DNA from: Planosporangium mesophilum
GTDB taxonomy: Bacteria > Actinomycetota > Actinomycetes > Mycobacteriales > Micromonosporaceae
Assembly: GCF_016863255.1 (NCBI RefSeq)
Contig: NZ_BOON01000002.1
Location: forward strand, 124,001-188,000
Reading direction: 5' to 3'
DNA length: 64,000 nucleotides
Under the pieces are notes generated by a model that was not told the DNA's origin, ran no database searches, and was given only the letters and a program-made list of their open reading frames with translations. The position numbers and the translations under genes are program-made. Shown piece after piece: positions 47,846-56,098 of the stretch; position 1 is the stretch's first letter; each line of letters begins with the position of its first letter.

Positions 47846-48622
47846 TCAGCGCTTCTTAGCGGCCGCGGCCCTTTTCGTGGCCGGCGTCGCCTTGGCTGCG
47901 GTGCCCTTGGCGGCGGTGCTCTTGGCGGCGGTCGTCCGGGCCGTGGTGGCCCTGGCCGTGGTGGTCTTGCGCGGCGTCGTCGCCACCGCGGCCCTGGTGG
48001 CCTTGGTGGTCGTGCGCTTGGCGGGAGCGGCCTTGGTCGCCTTGGTGGCCTTCGCCGCGGTGGCCTTGGTGGTCTTCGCCGCGGTGGCCTTGGTGGCGGT
48101 GGCCTTCGCGGCGGTGGCCCTGGTGGCGGTTGCCTTGGTAGCGGTCGCCTTGGTAGCGGTCGCCTTCGCGGCGGCGGCCTTGGTGGTCTTGACGGCCGCC
48201 GTCTTCTTGGCCGCGGCCCGGGCCGGCGCGGCCTTGGCAGCGGCGGTCTTCGTGGCGGCGGCGGTCTTCGTGGCGGTCGCGCGGGCCGGCGCGGCCTTGG
48301 TCGCCGCCTTGGTGGCGTTCTTCTTCGCCACGGCGGCCTTCGGCACCTTGCCGCTCGCGACCAGTTCCTTGAAGCCGGCGCCCGGCCGGAAAGCCGGAAC
48401 GGACGTCTTCTTGACCTTCACGGCCTCTCCGGTGCGCGGATTGCGCGCCGTACGGGCGGCACGAACCTTCTTTTCAAAGACCCCGAACCCCGTAATGGCA
48501 ACCTTGTCGCCCTTGGTGACGGCGTTCTGGATCTCTGACAGCACAGCGTCGAGCGCCTGCGATGCGGCCCTCTTGTCCCCCAGCCGAGCTGACAGCGCAT
48601 CGACGAGCTCTGCCTTGTTCAC
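47846..48622 (-). CDS. hup: HU-family histone-like protein with lysine/alanine-rich tail
   Basis: 258 residues from GTG 48622 (AGGGGG upstream). The N-terminal 90 residues are a normal HU fold: [42 protein letters not shown] and a DNA-binding arm ending in [17 protein letters not shown]. The remaining ~165 residues are a histone-H1-like tail of Lys/Ala/Thr with many KATAT- and AAKA-type repeats. Mycobacterial HupB and Streptomyces HupS have similar tails that compact DNA. It is followed by the bidirectional terminator. Confidence 0.96.
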   Translation of the reverse strand: MNKAELVDALSARLGDKRAASQALDAVLSEIQNAVTKGDKVAITGFGVFEKKVRAARTARNPRTGEAVKVKKTSVPAFRPGAGFKELVASGKVPKAAVAKKNATKAATKAAPARATATKTAAATKTAAAKAAPARAAAKKTAAVKTTKAAAAKATATKATATKATATRATAAKATATKATAAKTTKATAAKATKATKAAPAKRTTTKATRAAVATTPRKTTTARATTARTTAAKSTAAKGTAAKATPATKRAAAAKKR

Positions 48623-48733
48623 GATTCCCCCTGTACCTGGACTTGCGCGATTGAATCCCGCGCACGCAACATCGTCTCACTTGCCAGGATACAAAGACTT
48701 TCGAAAAAAGAAATCGTTGTGGCATAAGAGATA

Positions 48734-48763
48734 TGGCCGGTGCCCCAAATGGACCACCGGCCA
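48734..48763 (-). terminator. Probable leuD terminator
   Basis: Nine-base arms TGGCCGGTG (48734-48742) and CACCGGCCA (48755-48763) with a 12-base loop, beginning 17 bases past the leuD stop. It is followed on the minus strand by an AT-rich stretch. Confidence 0.7.
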
Positions 48764-48779
48764 AACCCCTGTGCCAGCC

Positions 48780-49367
48780 CTAGATGACAGCCGGCTTCCA
48801 CTCCGGACGACGCTCTTCATAAGCCGTCACAGCGTCTTCATGACGAAGCGTCAGGCTGATGTCGTCGAGTCCTTCGAGTAGCCGCCAACGACTGAAATCG
48901 TCGAGCGGGAAGGCCCAGACATTGTCGCCCGCACGGACTTCCCGAGCCTGGAGGTCGACCGTCACGGCAAGCGCGGGATCGGCCTCCACGGCGTTCCAGA
49001 GAACCTCAATGGCGGCGCCTTCGAGCTCCACCGGCAGCAGTCCGTCCTTGAGCGCGTTGCCCCGGAAGATATCCCCGAATCGCGGCGCGATGACCGCGCG
49101 GAAACCCCAGTCCCGCAACGCCCACACGGCATGCTCACGCGACGACCCGGTACCGAACTCGGGGCCGGCGACGAGGATGGAGGCGCCGCCGTACACCGGA
49201 TTGTTGAGCACGAACTCGGGATCGGCGCGCCAGGCGTTGAACAGACCGTCGGCGAAACCCGTTTTGGTGACACGCTTCAGGTACACGGCCGGGATGATTT
49301 GATCCGTGTCCACATTGGATCGACGCAGCGGCACCGCGGTGCCGGTGTGAACGGTGAACTTCTCCAT
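48780..49367 (-). CDS. leuD: 3-isopropylmalate dehydratase small subunit
   Basis: 195 residues, starting [30 protein letters not shown]. The swivelling aconitase-like domain has [17 protein letters not shown] and [16 protein letters not shown]. With LeuC it isomerises 2- to 3-isopropylmalate in leucine synthesis. It lies 11 bases after leuC, in one operon with a terminator behind. Confidence 0.97.
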   Translation of the reverse strand: MEKFTVHTGTAVPLRRSNVDTDQIIPAVYLKRVTKTGFADGLFNAWRADPEFVLNNPVYGGASILVAGPEFGTGSSREHAVWALRDWGFRAVIAPRFGDIFRGNALKDGLLPVELEGAAIEVLWNAVEADPALAVTVDLQAREVRAGDNVWAFPLDDFSRWRLLEGLDDISLTLRHEDAVTAYEERRPEWKPAVI

Positions 49368-49378
49368 GGGTCCTTACC

Positions 49379-50788
49379 TCAGCTCAGCTCGGCGGGCGCC
49401 GTCAGACGGCCGGTCACGGCGGTCGCCGCCGCGACCGGCGGGGAGACCAGGTGGGTACGGCCACCACGGCCCTGCCGGCCCTCGAAGTTGCGGTTGGAGG
49501 TGGAGGCCGAACGCTGGCCGGGCTTGAGCGTGTCCGGGTTCATACCCAGGCACATCGAGCAGCCGGCGAAGCGCCACTCCGCACCGGCGGCGGTGAACAC
49601 CTCGTGCAGGCCCTCCTCCTCCGCCGCCGCCCGTACCGCGGCCGAGCCCGGGACGACCATCATCCGTACGCCGTCGGCCACCTTGCGGCCTCGCAGCACC
49701 TCGGCCGCCGCCCGCAGGTCCTCGATACGCCCGTTGGTGCAGGAGCCCAGGAACACGACGTCCACGGCCACGTCCCGCAGCGCCGTACCGGGCCGCAGGT
49801 CCATGTACTCCAGGGCCTTCTGAGCGGCGGTGCGCTCGACCGCGTCGTCGAAGCTGGTCGGGTCCGGCACGACCGAGTCGAGCGGGGCGCCCTGACCCGG
49901 GTTGGTGCCCCAGGTGACGAACGGCGTCAACGTGGAGGCGTCGATCGTCACCTCGGTGTCGAAGCGTGCGCCCTCGTCGGTGCGCAGGCTCCGCCAGTAC
50001 TCGAGGGCGCGCTCCCAGTCGGCGCCCTTCGGCGCGTACTGCCGGCCCTCCAGGTACGCGAACGTGGTCTCGTCCGGCGCGATGAGACCGGCCTTGGCGC
50101 CCCACTCGATGGACATGTTCGAGATGGTCATGCGGCCCTCCATCGACAACTTCTCGATGGCCGGCCCCCGGTACTCCACGATGTGGCCGCGGCCGCCGCC
50201 GGTGCCCACCTTGGCGATGAGCGCCAGGATCAGGTCCTTGGCGGTGACGCCGGTCGGAAGCTCCCCGGTGACGTTCACGGCCATGGTCTTCGGCTTCTGC
50301 TGCGGCAGGGTCTGGGTGGCGAGGACGTGCTCGACCTCACTGGTACCGATACCGAAGGCCAGCGCGCCGAACGCGCCGTGGGTGGCGGTGTGCGAATCGC
50401 CACAGACGATGGTCATGCCCGGCTGGGTCAGCCCGAGCTGCGGCCCGATCACGTGCACGATGCCCTGCTGGGCGTCGCCCAGCGGGTGCAGCCGGACCCC
50501 GAACTCGGCGCAGTTCTTGCGCAGGGTCTCGATCTGGATGCGGCTGACCGGGTCAGCAATCGTGATCAGGTTGTCGGTGGGCGTGTTGTGGTCCTCGGTG
50601 GCGAGCGTGAGGTCAGGCCTGCGGACCTGCCGCCCGGCCATCCGCAGACCGTCGAAGGCCTGCGGACTCGTCACTTCGTGGAGCAAATGCAGATCGATGT
50701 ACAGAAGGTCAGGCTCGCCGTCGGCGGCGCGGACGACGTGTGCGTCCCAGACCTTCTCGGACAGGGTGCGTGGTGCTTCTCCCAGCAT
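49379..50788 (-). CDS. leuC: 3-isopropylmalate dehydratase large subunit
   Basis: 469 residues, typical LeuC length. It holds the [4Fe-4S] cluster ligands in [14 protein letters not shown] and [12 protein letters not shown], plus [22 protein letters not shown] and [11 protein letters not shown] ribosome-binding site AGGA is seven bases upstream. The gene is divergent from the IclR-type regulator with only about 49 bases between, so regulation by that protein is likely. Confidence 0.97.
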   Translation of the reverse strand: MLGEAPRTLSEKVWDAHVVRAADGEPDLLYIDLHLLHEVTSPQAFDGLRMAGRQVRRPDLTLATEDHNTPTDNLITIADPVSRIQIETLRKNCAEFGVRLHPLGDAQQGIVHVIGPQLGLTQPGMTIVCGDSHTATHGAFGALAFGIGTSEVEHVLATQTLPQQKPKTMAVNVTGELPTGVTAKDLILALIAKVGTGGGRGHIVEYRGPAIEKLSMEGRMTISNMSIEWGAKAGLIAPDETTFAYLEGRQYAPKGADWERALEYWRSLRTDEGARFDTEVTIDASTLTPFVTWGTNPGQGAPLDSVVPDPTSFDDAVERTAAQKALEYMDLRPGTALRDVAVDVVFLGSCTNGRIEDLRAAAEVLRGRKVADGVRMMVVPGSAAVRAAAEEEGLHEVFTAAGAEWRFAGCSMCLGMNPDTLKPGQRSASTSNRNFEGRQGRGGRTHLVSPPVAAATAVTGRLTAPAELS

Positions 50789-50800
50789 CTGGACATCCTA

Positions 50801-50819
50801 AAGTTTGGGAGGTAAGTTT
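50801..50819. promoter_or_regulatory. Direct-repeat operator candidate between leuC and the IclR-type gene
   Basis: AAGTTT occurs twice (50801-50806 and 50814-50819), 13 bases apart, in the 49-base divergent gap. The regulator probably binds here to control leuCD and itself, but no experimental consensus was checked. Confidence 0.4.
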
Positions 50820-50837
50820 CGGTTCGTGGGACACAGT

Positions 50838-51524
50838 ATGAGCGGTGTCGGCGTGCTCGACAAGGCGGTGGTCATCCTTTCCGCCTGCGTGGACGGCGCC
50901 AGCCTGGCCGAACTCGTCGAGCGGACGAAGCTTCCCCGGGCCACCGCGCACCGGTTGGCACAGGCCCTGGAGATCCATCGGATGCTGGTTCGGGACACCC
51001 AGGGACGCTGGCGGCCCGGTCCGCGCCTCGGTGAGCTCGCCAACGCCGCACCCGACGTCCTGCTGACCGCCGCCGAGCCGATGCTGGCCGCGCTGCGCGA
51101 CGCCACCGGCGAGAGCGCCCAGCTGTACCTGCGCCGCGCCGACGAGCGGCTGTGCGTGGCGGCGGCCGAGCGGTCGAGTGGTCTTCGCGACACCGTCCCG
51201 GTCGGCTCCGTACTGCCGATGACGGCCGGGTCCGCCGCCCAGGTCCTGCTCGCCTGGGAGCCCCCCGAGGCCGTGATGCCGCTGCTCCCCCGCTGCAAGT
51301 TCACCGGCCGCACCCTGGCCGAGGTACGCCGTCGAGGCTGGGCACAGAGCGTCGCCGAGCGCGAGCCCGGTGTGGCGAGCGTCTCCGCGCCGATCCGCGA
51401 CCGTACCGGCCGGGTGATCGCCGCGATCAGCATCTCCGGCCCGATCGAGCGGCTGGGACGCCGGCCAGGCGATCGGCATGCGATGGCCGTGATCCGCGCC
51501 GGGCAGCGCCTGTCGGGCCTGTAG
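50838..51524 (+). CDS. ndgR: IclR-family regulator, NdgR type
   Basis: 228 residues from ATG 50838; GTG 50826 is in frame too, and neither has a perfect ribosome-binding site. A helix-turn-helix (about residues 18-45, LAELVERTKLPRATAHRLAQALE) precedes an IclR effector domain (LPMTAGSAAQVLLAW, VSAPIRDRTGRVIAAISISGP). Divergence from leuCD and mycobacterial synteny (about Rv2989) identify it with NdgR, which in Streptomyces regulates leucine and nitrogen-related genes. Confidence 0.9.
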   Translation: MSGVGVLDKAVVILSACVDGASLAELVERTKLPRATAHRLAQALEIHRMLVRDTQGRWRPGPRLGELANAAPDVLLTAAEPMLAALRDATGESAQLYLRRADERLCVAAAERSSGLRDTVPVGSVLPMTAGSAAQVLLAWEPPEAVMPLLPRCKFTGRTLAEVRRRGWAQSVAEREPGVASVSAPIRDRTGRVIAAISISGPIERLGRRPGDRHAMAVIRAGQRLSGL

Positions 51525-51602
51525 CGGGCGCCTGAGGCCGCTGCGCGCCCCCGTAGCGGCCTGACCCGCGCGTTCGCCTGCCTCCCGCACCCCGGTAACG
51601 CT

Positions 51603-51636
51603 AAAGGCCCGCCACCCCGAAGGGTGGCGGGCCTTT
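51603..51636. terminator. UUCG-type terminator between ndgR and the tRNAs
   Basis: A 15-base perfect stem (51603-51617 with 51622-51636). On the minus strand the loop is TTCG, the very stable UUCG tetraloop, closed by C-G and flanked by A and T runs. It lies directly downstream of tRNA-Glu and also downstream of the converging ndgR. Confidence 0.95.
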
Positions 51637-51641
51637 CCTTG

Positions 51642-51714
51642 TAGCCCCGACCGGATTCGAACCGGCGCTACCGCCTTGAGAGGGCGGCGTCCTAGGCCGC
51701 TAGACGACGGGGCC
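51642..51714 (-). tRNA. tRNA-Glu (CTC)
   Basis: 73 bases. Acceptor GGCCCCG pairs with CGGGGCT (one G-T wobble), discriminator A. The anticodon stem CCGCC/GGCGG encloses the loop CTCTCAA with anticodon CTC. The T arm is GCCGG-TTCGAAT-CCGGT. No CCA is encoded. It is followed by a UUCG-loop terminator. Confidence 0.96.
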
Positions 51715-51742
51715 AAGGGTATCGATGCGAACATCGATACAG

Positions 51743-51814
51743 CTGGGGTACCAGGACTCGAACCTAGACTAGCTGAACCAGAATCAGCCGGGCTGCCAAT
51801 TACCCCATACCCCA
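51743..51814 (-). tRNA. tRNA-Gln (CTG)
   Basis: 72 bases. Acceptor TGGGGTA pairs with TACCCCA, with the U1-A72 pair and discriminator G typical of tRNA-Gln. The anticodon stem GCTGA/TCAGC encloses loop TTCTGGT with anticodon CTG. It lies 28 bases upstream of tRNA-Glu, in the same probable transcript. No CCA is encoded. Confidence 0.95.
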
Positions 51815-51911
51815 CCGGTGCTCGCTGCACCGGGGAGGAACTTTACCCGAGTACCGTTGCACCGCCAAATCCGCTCCCCCCTCAGCGCGTCGCGGCGCCC
51901 TGGCGGGGCCC

Positions 51912-52727
51912 CTATTCGAGCGTCATGACCCGGTGCGTCAGCGTCCCGACCTGCTCAATCCTCACGCTCACGGTGTCGCCGGCTGCCATCGGCCCCACCC
52001 CTGAGGGCGTGCCCGTCAGGATGACGTCCCCAGGCAGGAGCGTCATGACGTGTGACACGTATGACACAAGTGTCGCCGGATCAAAGATCATCTGGCTGGT
52101 ACGCCCGAGCTGGCGCACCTCCGGCTCGGTGCCGGGCGGGGAGCCGGCCGGCAGCACCTCGCAGCGAACCTCCAGGTCGGAGGCGTCCACCCCGGTAACG
52201 ATCCACGGGCCCAGCGGGCAGAACGAGTCGAACCCCTTGCCCCGCGTGAACTGGACGTCCTTGCGCTGCAGGTCCCGCGCGGTCACGTCGTTGGCGCAGG
52301 TGTACCCGAAGATGGCCTTCGCGGCGCCCGCCTTGTCCACGCGGCGCGCGCCCGACGCCCCGATCACGACGGCCAGCTCGGCCTCGTACTCGACCTGCTT
52401 GGACTGCGGCGGCAGGCGTACCACGTCGCCGTGTCCGATCACGGAGGTCGTCGGCTTGAGGAACATCAGCGGCTCGGCGGGCACCTCGTTGCCCAGTTCG
52501 GCGGCGTGCTCGGCGTAGTTGCGGCCGATCCCGACGACCTTGCTCGGCAGAATGGGCGAGAGCAGACGGATGTCGGGGAGCGCCCAGCGCTCCCCTGTGA
52601 AACGGATCTCACCGAACGGGTGGCCCTCGATCTGGGCCACGGTCAGCGCCTCAGCACCGGCCTCGGGCTCTCCTTCGACGACACCGAACGACATCCCACC
52701 GGCGTGGGCGAAACGAGCGATACGCAT
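51912..52727 (-). CDS. Fumarylacetoacetate hydrolase (FAH)-family protein
   Basis: 271 residues. The FAH fold signatures are VVGIGRNYAEHAAELGNEVP, LMFLKPTTSVIGHGD, VEYEAELAVVIG, YTCANDVTARDLQR and GFDSFCPLGPWIV, with Glu/Asp ligands for the divalent metal. Such enzymes split C-C bonds in 2-hydroxyhepta-diene-dioate or acylpyruvates; the actual substrate is not predictable. In mycobacteria a similar gene (about Rv2993c) lies next to gltX; here tRNA-Gln is the neighbour. Confidence 0.88.
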   Translation of the reverse strand: MRIARFAHAGGMSFGVVEGEPEAGAEALTVAQIEGHPFGEIRFTGERWALPDIRLLSPILPSKVVGIGRNYAEHAAELGNEVPAEPLMFLKPTTSVIGHGDVVRLPPQSKQVEYEAELAVVIGASGARRVDKAGAAKAIFGYTCANDVTARDLQRKDVQFTRGKGFDSFCPLGPWIVTGVDASDLEVRCEVLPAGSPPGTEPEVRQLGRTSQMIFDPATLVSYVSHVMTLLPGDVILTGTPSGVGPMAAGDTVSVRIEQVGTLTHRVMTLE

Positions 52728-52815
52728 CAGGCAAATCTATCCCGCACCGTGATCACGGGCACCGCTGGCGGGCTCGCCGCCCGTACGATGCGGGTCCCAC
52801 GGGATGGGAGCCGCG

Positions 52816-53283
52816 ATGTCCGACCCGGTCGTCTTCCGAAGCTCGCTCGCGCGTGAGCTCGCCGTGACGGTGCCGATCACGGTGCTCGTCTGCACGGCGT
52901 TCTGGCTGATCACCGACCTTCCTCTGCCGGGCTTGATCGGCGGACTGATGGCTGCGCAGGCGGGCCTGCTCGGGAGCCGCAGGCAGGTACGGATCACGGT
53001 CTCGCCAGCCGGCCTCGACCTGCGACTCCCCAAGTACGGCGAGCTGCGGGTGCCCTGGGGCGTGATCGGGGCGGTCCGGTTCCGGGGCTGGGGACCGTTC
53101 ACCCGGATGCGGGTGATCCCGACCGACCGCGCCGACGGGGATCCGGCCAAGAGCGCGTACCTGAAGGGCCGTGGCGCCGAGCCTGTCGTGGTGCCGATCG
53201 GCACGCTCGTTCCCGGCCGCGCCGCGCTGACCGCCGCGCTGGCACGTCATCTGCCCCCGGACGCCGCCGCGCAGTTGCGCTGA
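52816..53283 (+). CDS. Small membrane protein of unknown family
   Basis: 155 residues from ATG 52816 (GGGAG five bases upstream); ATG 52804 is alternative. Two adjacent hydrophobic segments (about residues 13-30 and 36-50) are followed by a beta-rich C-terminal domain (QVRITVSPAGLDLRLP, ELRVPWGVIGAVRFRGW), which resembles a bacterial PH-like domain found in many actinobacterial membrane proteins. The function is unknown. It is divergent from the FAH gene and converges on the SdhL-type gene with a 9-base gap. Confidence 0.65.
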   Translation: MSDPVVFRSSLARELAVTVPITVLVCTAFWLITDLPLPGLIGGLMAAQAGLLGSRRQVRITVSPAGLDLRLPKYGELRVPWGVIGAVRFRGWGPFTRMRVIPTDRADGDPAKSAYLKGRGAEPVVVPIGTLVPGRAALTAALARHLPPDAAAQLR

Positions 53284-53292
53284 GGGGACCGG

Positions 53293-54111
53293 CTACGAGC
53301 GGGCGTACTCCGCCGCCCGCCGCACCTGCTCGTCGGTCGGGCGCACACCGGTGTAAAGGACGAACTGCTCCAGCGCCTGGAGCGCGGCGACCTCGGCACC
53401 GGTGATCACCTTCTTGTCCCGGTCACGCCCGAGGCGTACAAGAGGCGTCACAGCGGGCATCGCGACGACGTCGAAGACGGTCTCGGCCGCGTCCACGACG
53501 TCCGGGGAGACCGGTACGTCGTCGGCGGCCGGACCGCCCGCCATCCCGACCGGGGTCGCGTTGACGATCAGGCGCGGCCGGCTCGATCCCAGCTCCGGCC
53601 GCCAGGCGTACCCGTACTGGTCGGCCAGGGCGGTACCGGTGGTCTGGTTGCGGGCAACGACCGTACCGGAGGCGAACCCGGCGTCCCGCAGCGCCGCGAC
53701 CACCGCCTTGGCCATGCCTCCGCTGCCGAGCACAGCGAAATCACCGGCCGGATCGACCGAGTACTCGGCCAGCAGCTTGGCGATCGCGATGTAGTCGGTG
53801 TTGTACGCCGCCAGCCGGCCGTCGGTGTTCACGATCGTGTTGACGGACTGGATCGCGGTCGCGGAGTCGTCCAGGGCGTCCAGGTACGGGATGCAGGCCT
53901 CCTTGTACGGCATCGAGACGCCGCAGCCGCGGATGCCGAGCGCCCGGATACCGCCGATCGCGGCGGCGAGGTCCGTGGTCGTAAACGCCTTGTACACGAA
54001 GTCGAGGTCCATTTCCTCGTAGAGGAAGTTGTGGAACCTCGTCCCGTGGTTGCTCGGCCGCGAGGCCAGCGACATGCACAGCACGGTGTCCTTGTTGATC
54101 TCTCGTGCCAC
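53293..54111 (-). CDS. Shikimate dehydrogenase-like protein (SdhL, HI0607 type)
   Basis: 272 residues from GTG 54111. INKDTVLCMSLASRPSN, FHNFLYEEMDLDFVYKAFTTTDL, IRGCGVSMPYKEACIPYLD and VNTIVNTDGRLAAYNTDYIAI match the AroE-like group known from Haemophilus HI0607. Catalytic Lys (MPYKE) and Asp (YNTDY) are kept. The Rossmann motif is VLGSGGMAKAVVAAL. SdhL enzymes oxidise shikimate poorly, so the true role may differ from AroE of the common pathway. The frame stays open upstream of the start without homology. Confidence 0.85.
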   Translation of the reverse strand: MAREINKDTVLCMSLASRPSNHGTRFHNFLYEEMDLDFVYKAFTTTDLAAAIGGIRALGIRGCGVSMPYKEACIPYLDALDDSATAIQSVNTIVNTDGRLAAYNTDYIAIAKLLAEYSVDPAGDFAVLGSGGMAKAVVAALRDAGFASGTVVARNQTTGTALADQYGYAWRPELGSSRPRLIVNATPVGMAGGPAADDVPVSPDVVDAAETVFDVVAMPAVTPLVRLGRDRDKKVITGAEVAALQALEQFVLYTGVRPTDEQVRRAAEYARS

Positions 54112-54204
54112 GGGAGTACAGACCTTTCCACAGGTGGTCGGCTCGCAGCCCGCATTCTCCCAGTCATCACCGGGACCACCCGGCGGGCCTGCCACACTTG
54201 GTGG

Positions 54205-55128
54205 GTGAGGGTCCTGTCCGAGTCCGAGTGGCGAGAGCGCTCGGCCGCGCACACGGCGCGGGTCGACGCGTGGGTCGGGCCGCACCTCGCCCGCCGGCGG
54301 GCCGGGGTCAGGCATCCGGTCGAGGACTTCCTCTTCACCTACTACTCGTACCGGCCGGCGCAGTTGCGCCGCTGGCACCCCGGAGCCGGCGTCGTGCTGG
54401 CCGGCGCCACCGACCTCGGTCCCGAGTACCGGGCCGTGGACCTCGGTCCCGGGTACCGGGACGTGGCGGACGGGCTCACGGTGGACGTCGAGGCGTTCCT
54501 CGCCCGGCGCGGCGAGTCGGTCCGGTGGATCGGGGACCTGCTCGCCGCCACCCTGACGCGCCCGGCGCATTTCGGCTGCTTCGGCGTCCACGAGTGGGCG
54601 ATGGTCTACCGGCAGACCCAGGCCGAGGTCCGGCACAACGCCTGGCCGCTGCGCCTGCCGCCGGAGGGCGTCGCCCGCGTCGTCGAGGAGCGCGGCATCC
54701 GGTGCAGCCACTTCGACGCGTACCGGTTCTTCACCGCCCCGGCCCGGCCGCTGAACCTACTGCGCCCGACGAGGGAAACCCAGGCGGAGAACGAACAGCC
54801 GGGCTGCCTGCACGCGAACATGGATCTCTACAAATGGGCCTACAAGCTCCAGCCCCTCACGAGCGCCGAGTTGATCGCGGACTGCTTCGCGCTGGCCCGC
54901 GACATCCGGACGCTGGACATGCGGGCCAGCCCGTACGACCTGACCGACCTCGGCTACCCGCCGGTGGAGATCGAGACCGCCGAAGGGCGTGCCGAGTACG
55001 TCGCCGCGCAGCGGAGCTTCGCGGAGCGGGCCGCACCGCTGCGGGCCGCGCTGGTCGACGTCGCCGCCCGAGCAGGCGACCGCGCCGCCCGGGCCGGCAA
55101 CCGCGACGACGTCAGCGCAGGATGTTGA
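54205..55128 (+). CDS. Conserved actinobacterial protein annotated elsewhere as 3-methyladenine DNA glycosylase
   Basis: 307 residues from GTG 54205. The segments HPVEDFLFTYYSYRPAQLRRWHPG, FGCFGVHEWAMVYRQ, RCSHFDAYRFFT, LLRPTRETQAENEQPGC and MDLYKWAYKLQPL form a strongly conserved actinobacterial family often called 3-methyladenine DNA glycosylase in databases. I do not see the helix-hairpin-helix or other motifs of a true AlkA/Tag protein, so that name is doubtful. It overlaps the convergent pore-like gene by 17 bases. Confidence 0.7.
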   Translation: MRVLSESEWRERSAAHTARVDAWVGPHLARRRAGVRHPVEDFLFTYYSYRPAQLRRWHPGAGVVLAGATDLGPEYRAVDLGPGYRDVADGLTVDVEAFLARRGESVRWIGDLLAATLTRPAHFGCFGVHEWAMVYRQTQAEVRHNAWPLRLPPEGVARVVEERGIRCSHFDAYRFFTAPARPLNLLRPTRETQAENEQPGCLHANMDLYKWAYKLQPLTSAELIADCFALARDIRTLDMRASPYDLTDLGYPPVEIETAEGRAEYVAAQRSFAERAAPLRAALVDVAARAGDRAARAGNRDDVSAGC

Positions 55129-55897
55129 CCGCCCGCGCCACCACGAGCGCGACGATCAGCAGCGAGACCGCCGACTGACCCATCATGGTCATCTTCGCCC
55201 AGCGGGACAGCGGCATCGTGTCCGTCGGGCTGAACGCGGTGGCGTTGGTGAACGACACGTACAGGTAGTCGACGAAGCGCGGCTCCCAGTCCCGGTGCAC
55301 CATCTCGGGCGTGGCCATCTGGGGGAACAGGAAGTCCGGGTAGTCCTCGCGGGCGTGGGCCCGGGCCGCGGGGCCGCCCCGGTCGCCCTCCCAGTACCAC
55401 AGCGCGAACACGATCACGTTGGTCAGCCAGATCGCGCCGCCGGTGAGCAGCAGTGGTCCGGCGTCGGCGAAGCCGCCGTGCACCAGCTGGCGGACCAGCA
55501 GCGTGGCCGACCAGGCATTGGCGAGCGACGCGACGGCGATCAGCGCGATACCGGCGGTACGCAGCACCCCCGACTCCCGGTTGATCCGCACCGGGTTGAT
55601 GGCGACCAGCAGGCAGAGCAGTAGCAGTTCGACGAGCGGCAGCAGCCAGCGCGGTCCGAACGCGAACTTCGGCGGCAGTACGAGCTGAAGGGCGATCGCG
55701 ACCAGGACGGCCAGCGCGGCCGGCCAGCGCGTCTCTCCCCCGGTGGGGCGCAGCCAGCCGGGCAGGTGGGCCGGGTCGAGCTTGCCGAACAGCCGCTCCA
55801 GCCGGACGGCGCGGGCCGCCATCGCCTCGTCGGTCGGGCGCGACGGGCCGTCGTCGCGCTGAGAACGTGATTGGATCACGCCTTCAATTCTGTACAT
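55112..55897 (-). CDS. Membrane protein with potassium-channel-like pore segment
   Basis: 261 residues from ATG 55897; a GTG at 55879 is possible. About six hydrophobic segments occur. Between the last two is YVSFTNATAFSPTDTMPLSRWAK, a layout similar to two-helix ion-channel pore loops and to DUF1345-like proteins. It lacks the TVGYG-type filter. The topology (cytoplasmic charged N-terminus, late pore loop) suggests an ion or small-solute channel, unproven. Confidence 0.65.
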   Translation of the reverse strand: MYRIEGVIQSRSQRDDGPSRPTDEAMAARAVRLERLFGKLDPAHLPGWLRPTGGETRWPAALAVLVAIALQLVLPPKFAFGPRWLLPLVELLLLCLLVAINPVRINRESGVLRTAGIALIAVASLANAWSATLLVRQLVHGGFADAGPLLLTGGAIWLTNVIVFALWYWEGDRGGPAARAHAREDYPDFLFPQMATPEMVHRDWEPRFVDYLYVSFTNATAFSPTDTMPLSRWAKMTMMGQSAVSLLIVALVVARAVNILR

Positions 55898-56098
55898 TCG
55901 CCGCGCACCGGTGGGGTTCCGGCGTCGGATGCGCGTGCAGATGCAGATTCTCGGAATGGGCAAAGTTGCGGTGAGTGAGAATCAACAGCCGGCAGAGTCA
56001 CCTGAACCGGCAGGCAGCCGCCCTGAGCACTTCTGCCGGCGGCCGACGTACAGCTCGTCCGGCTCGCGCGGCGCGCACGTCCCAATAGGCTTAGGTGC

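Noticed and set aside
47877-48320. Repetitive DNA resembling a direct-repeat array
   Set aside because: It is the Lys/Ala/Thr tail of the HU gene; units are short, irregular and lack spacers, so not CRISPR.
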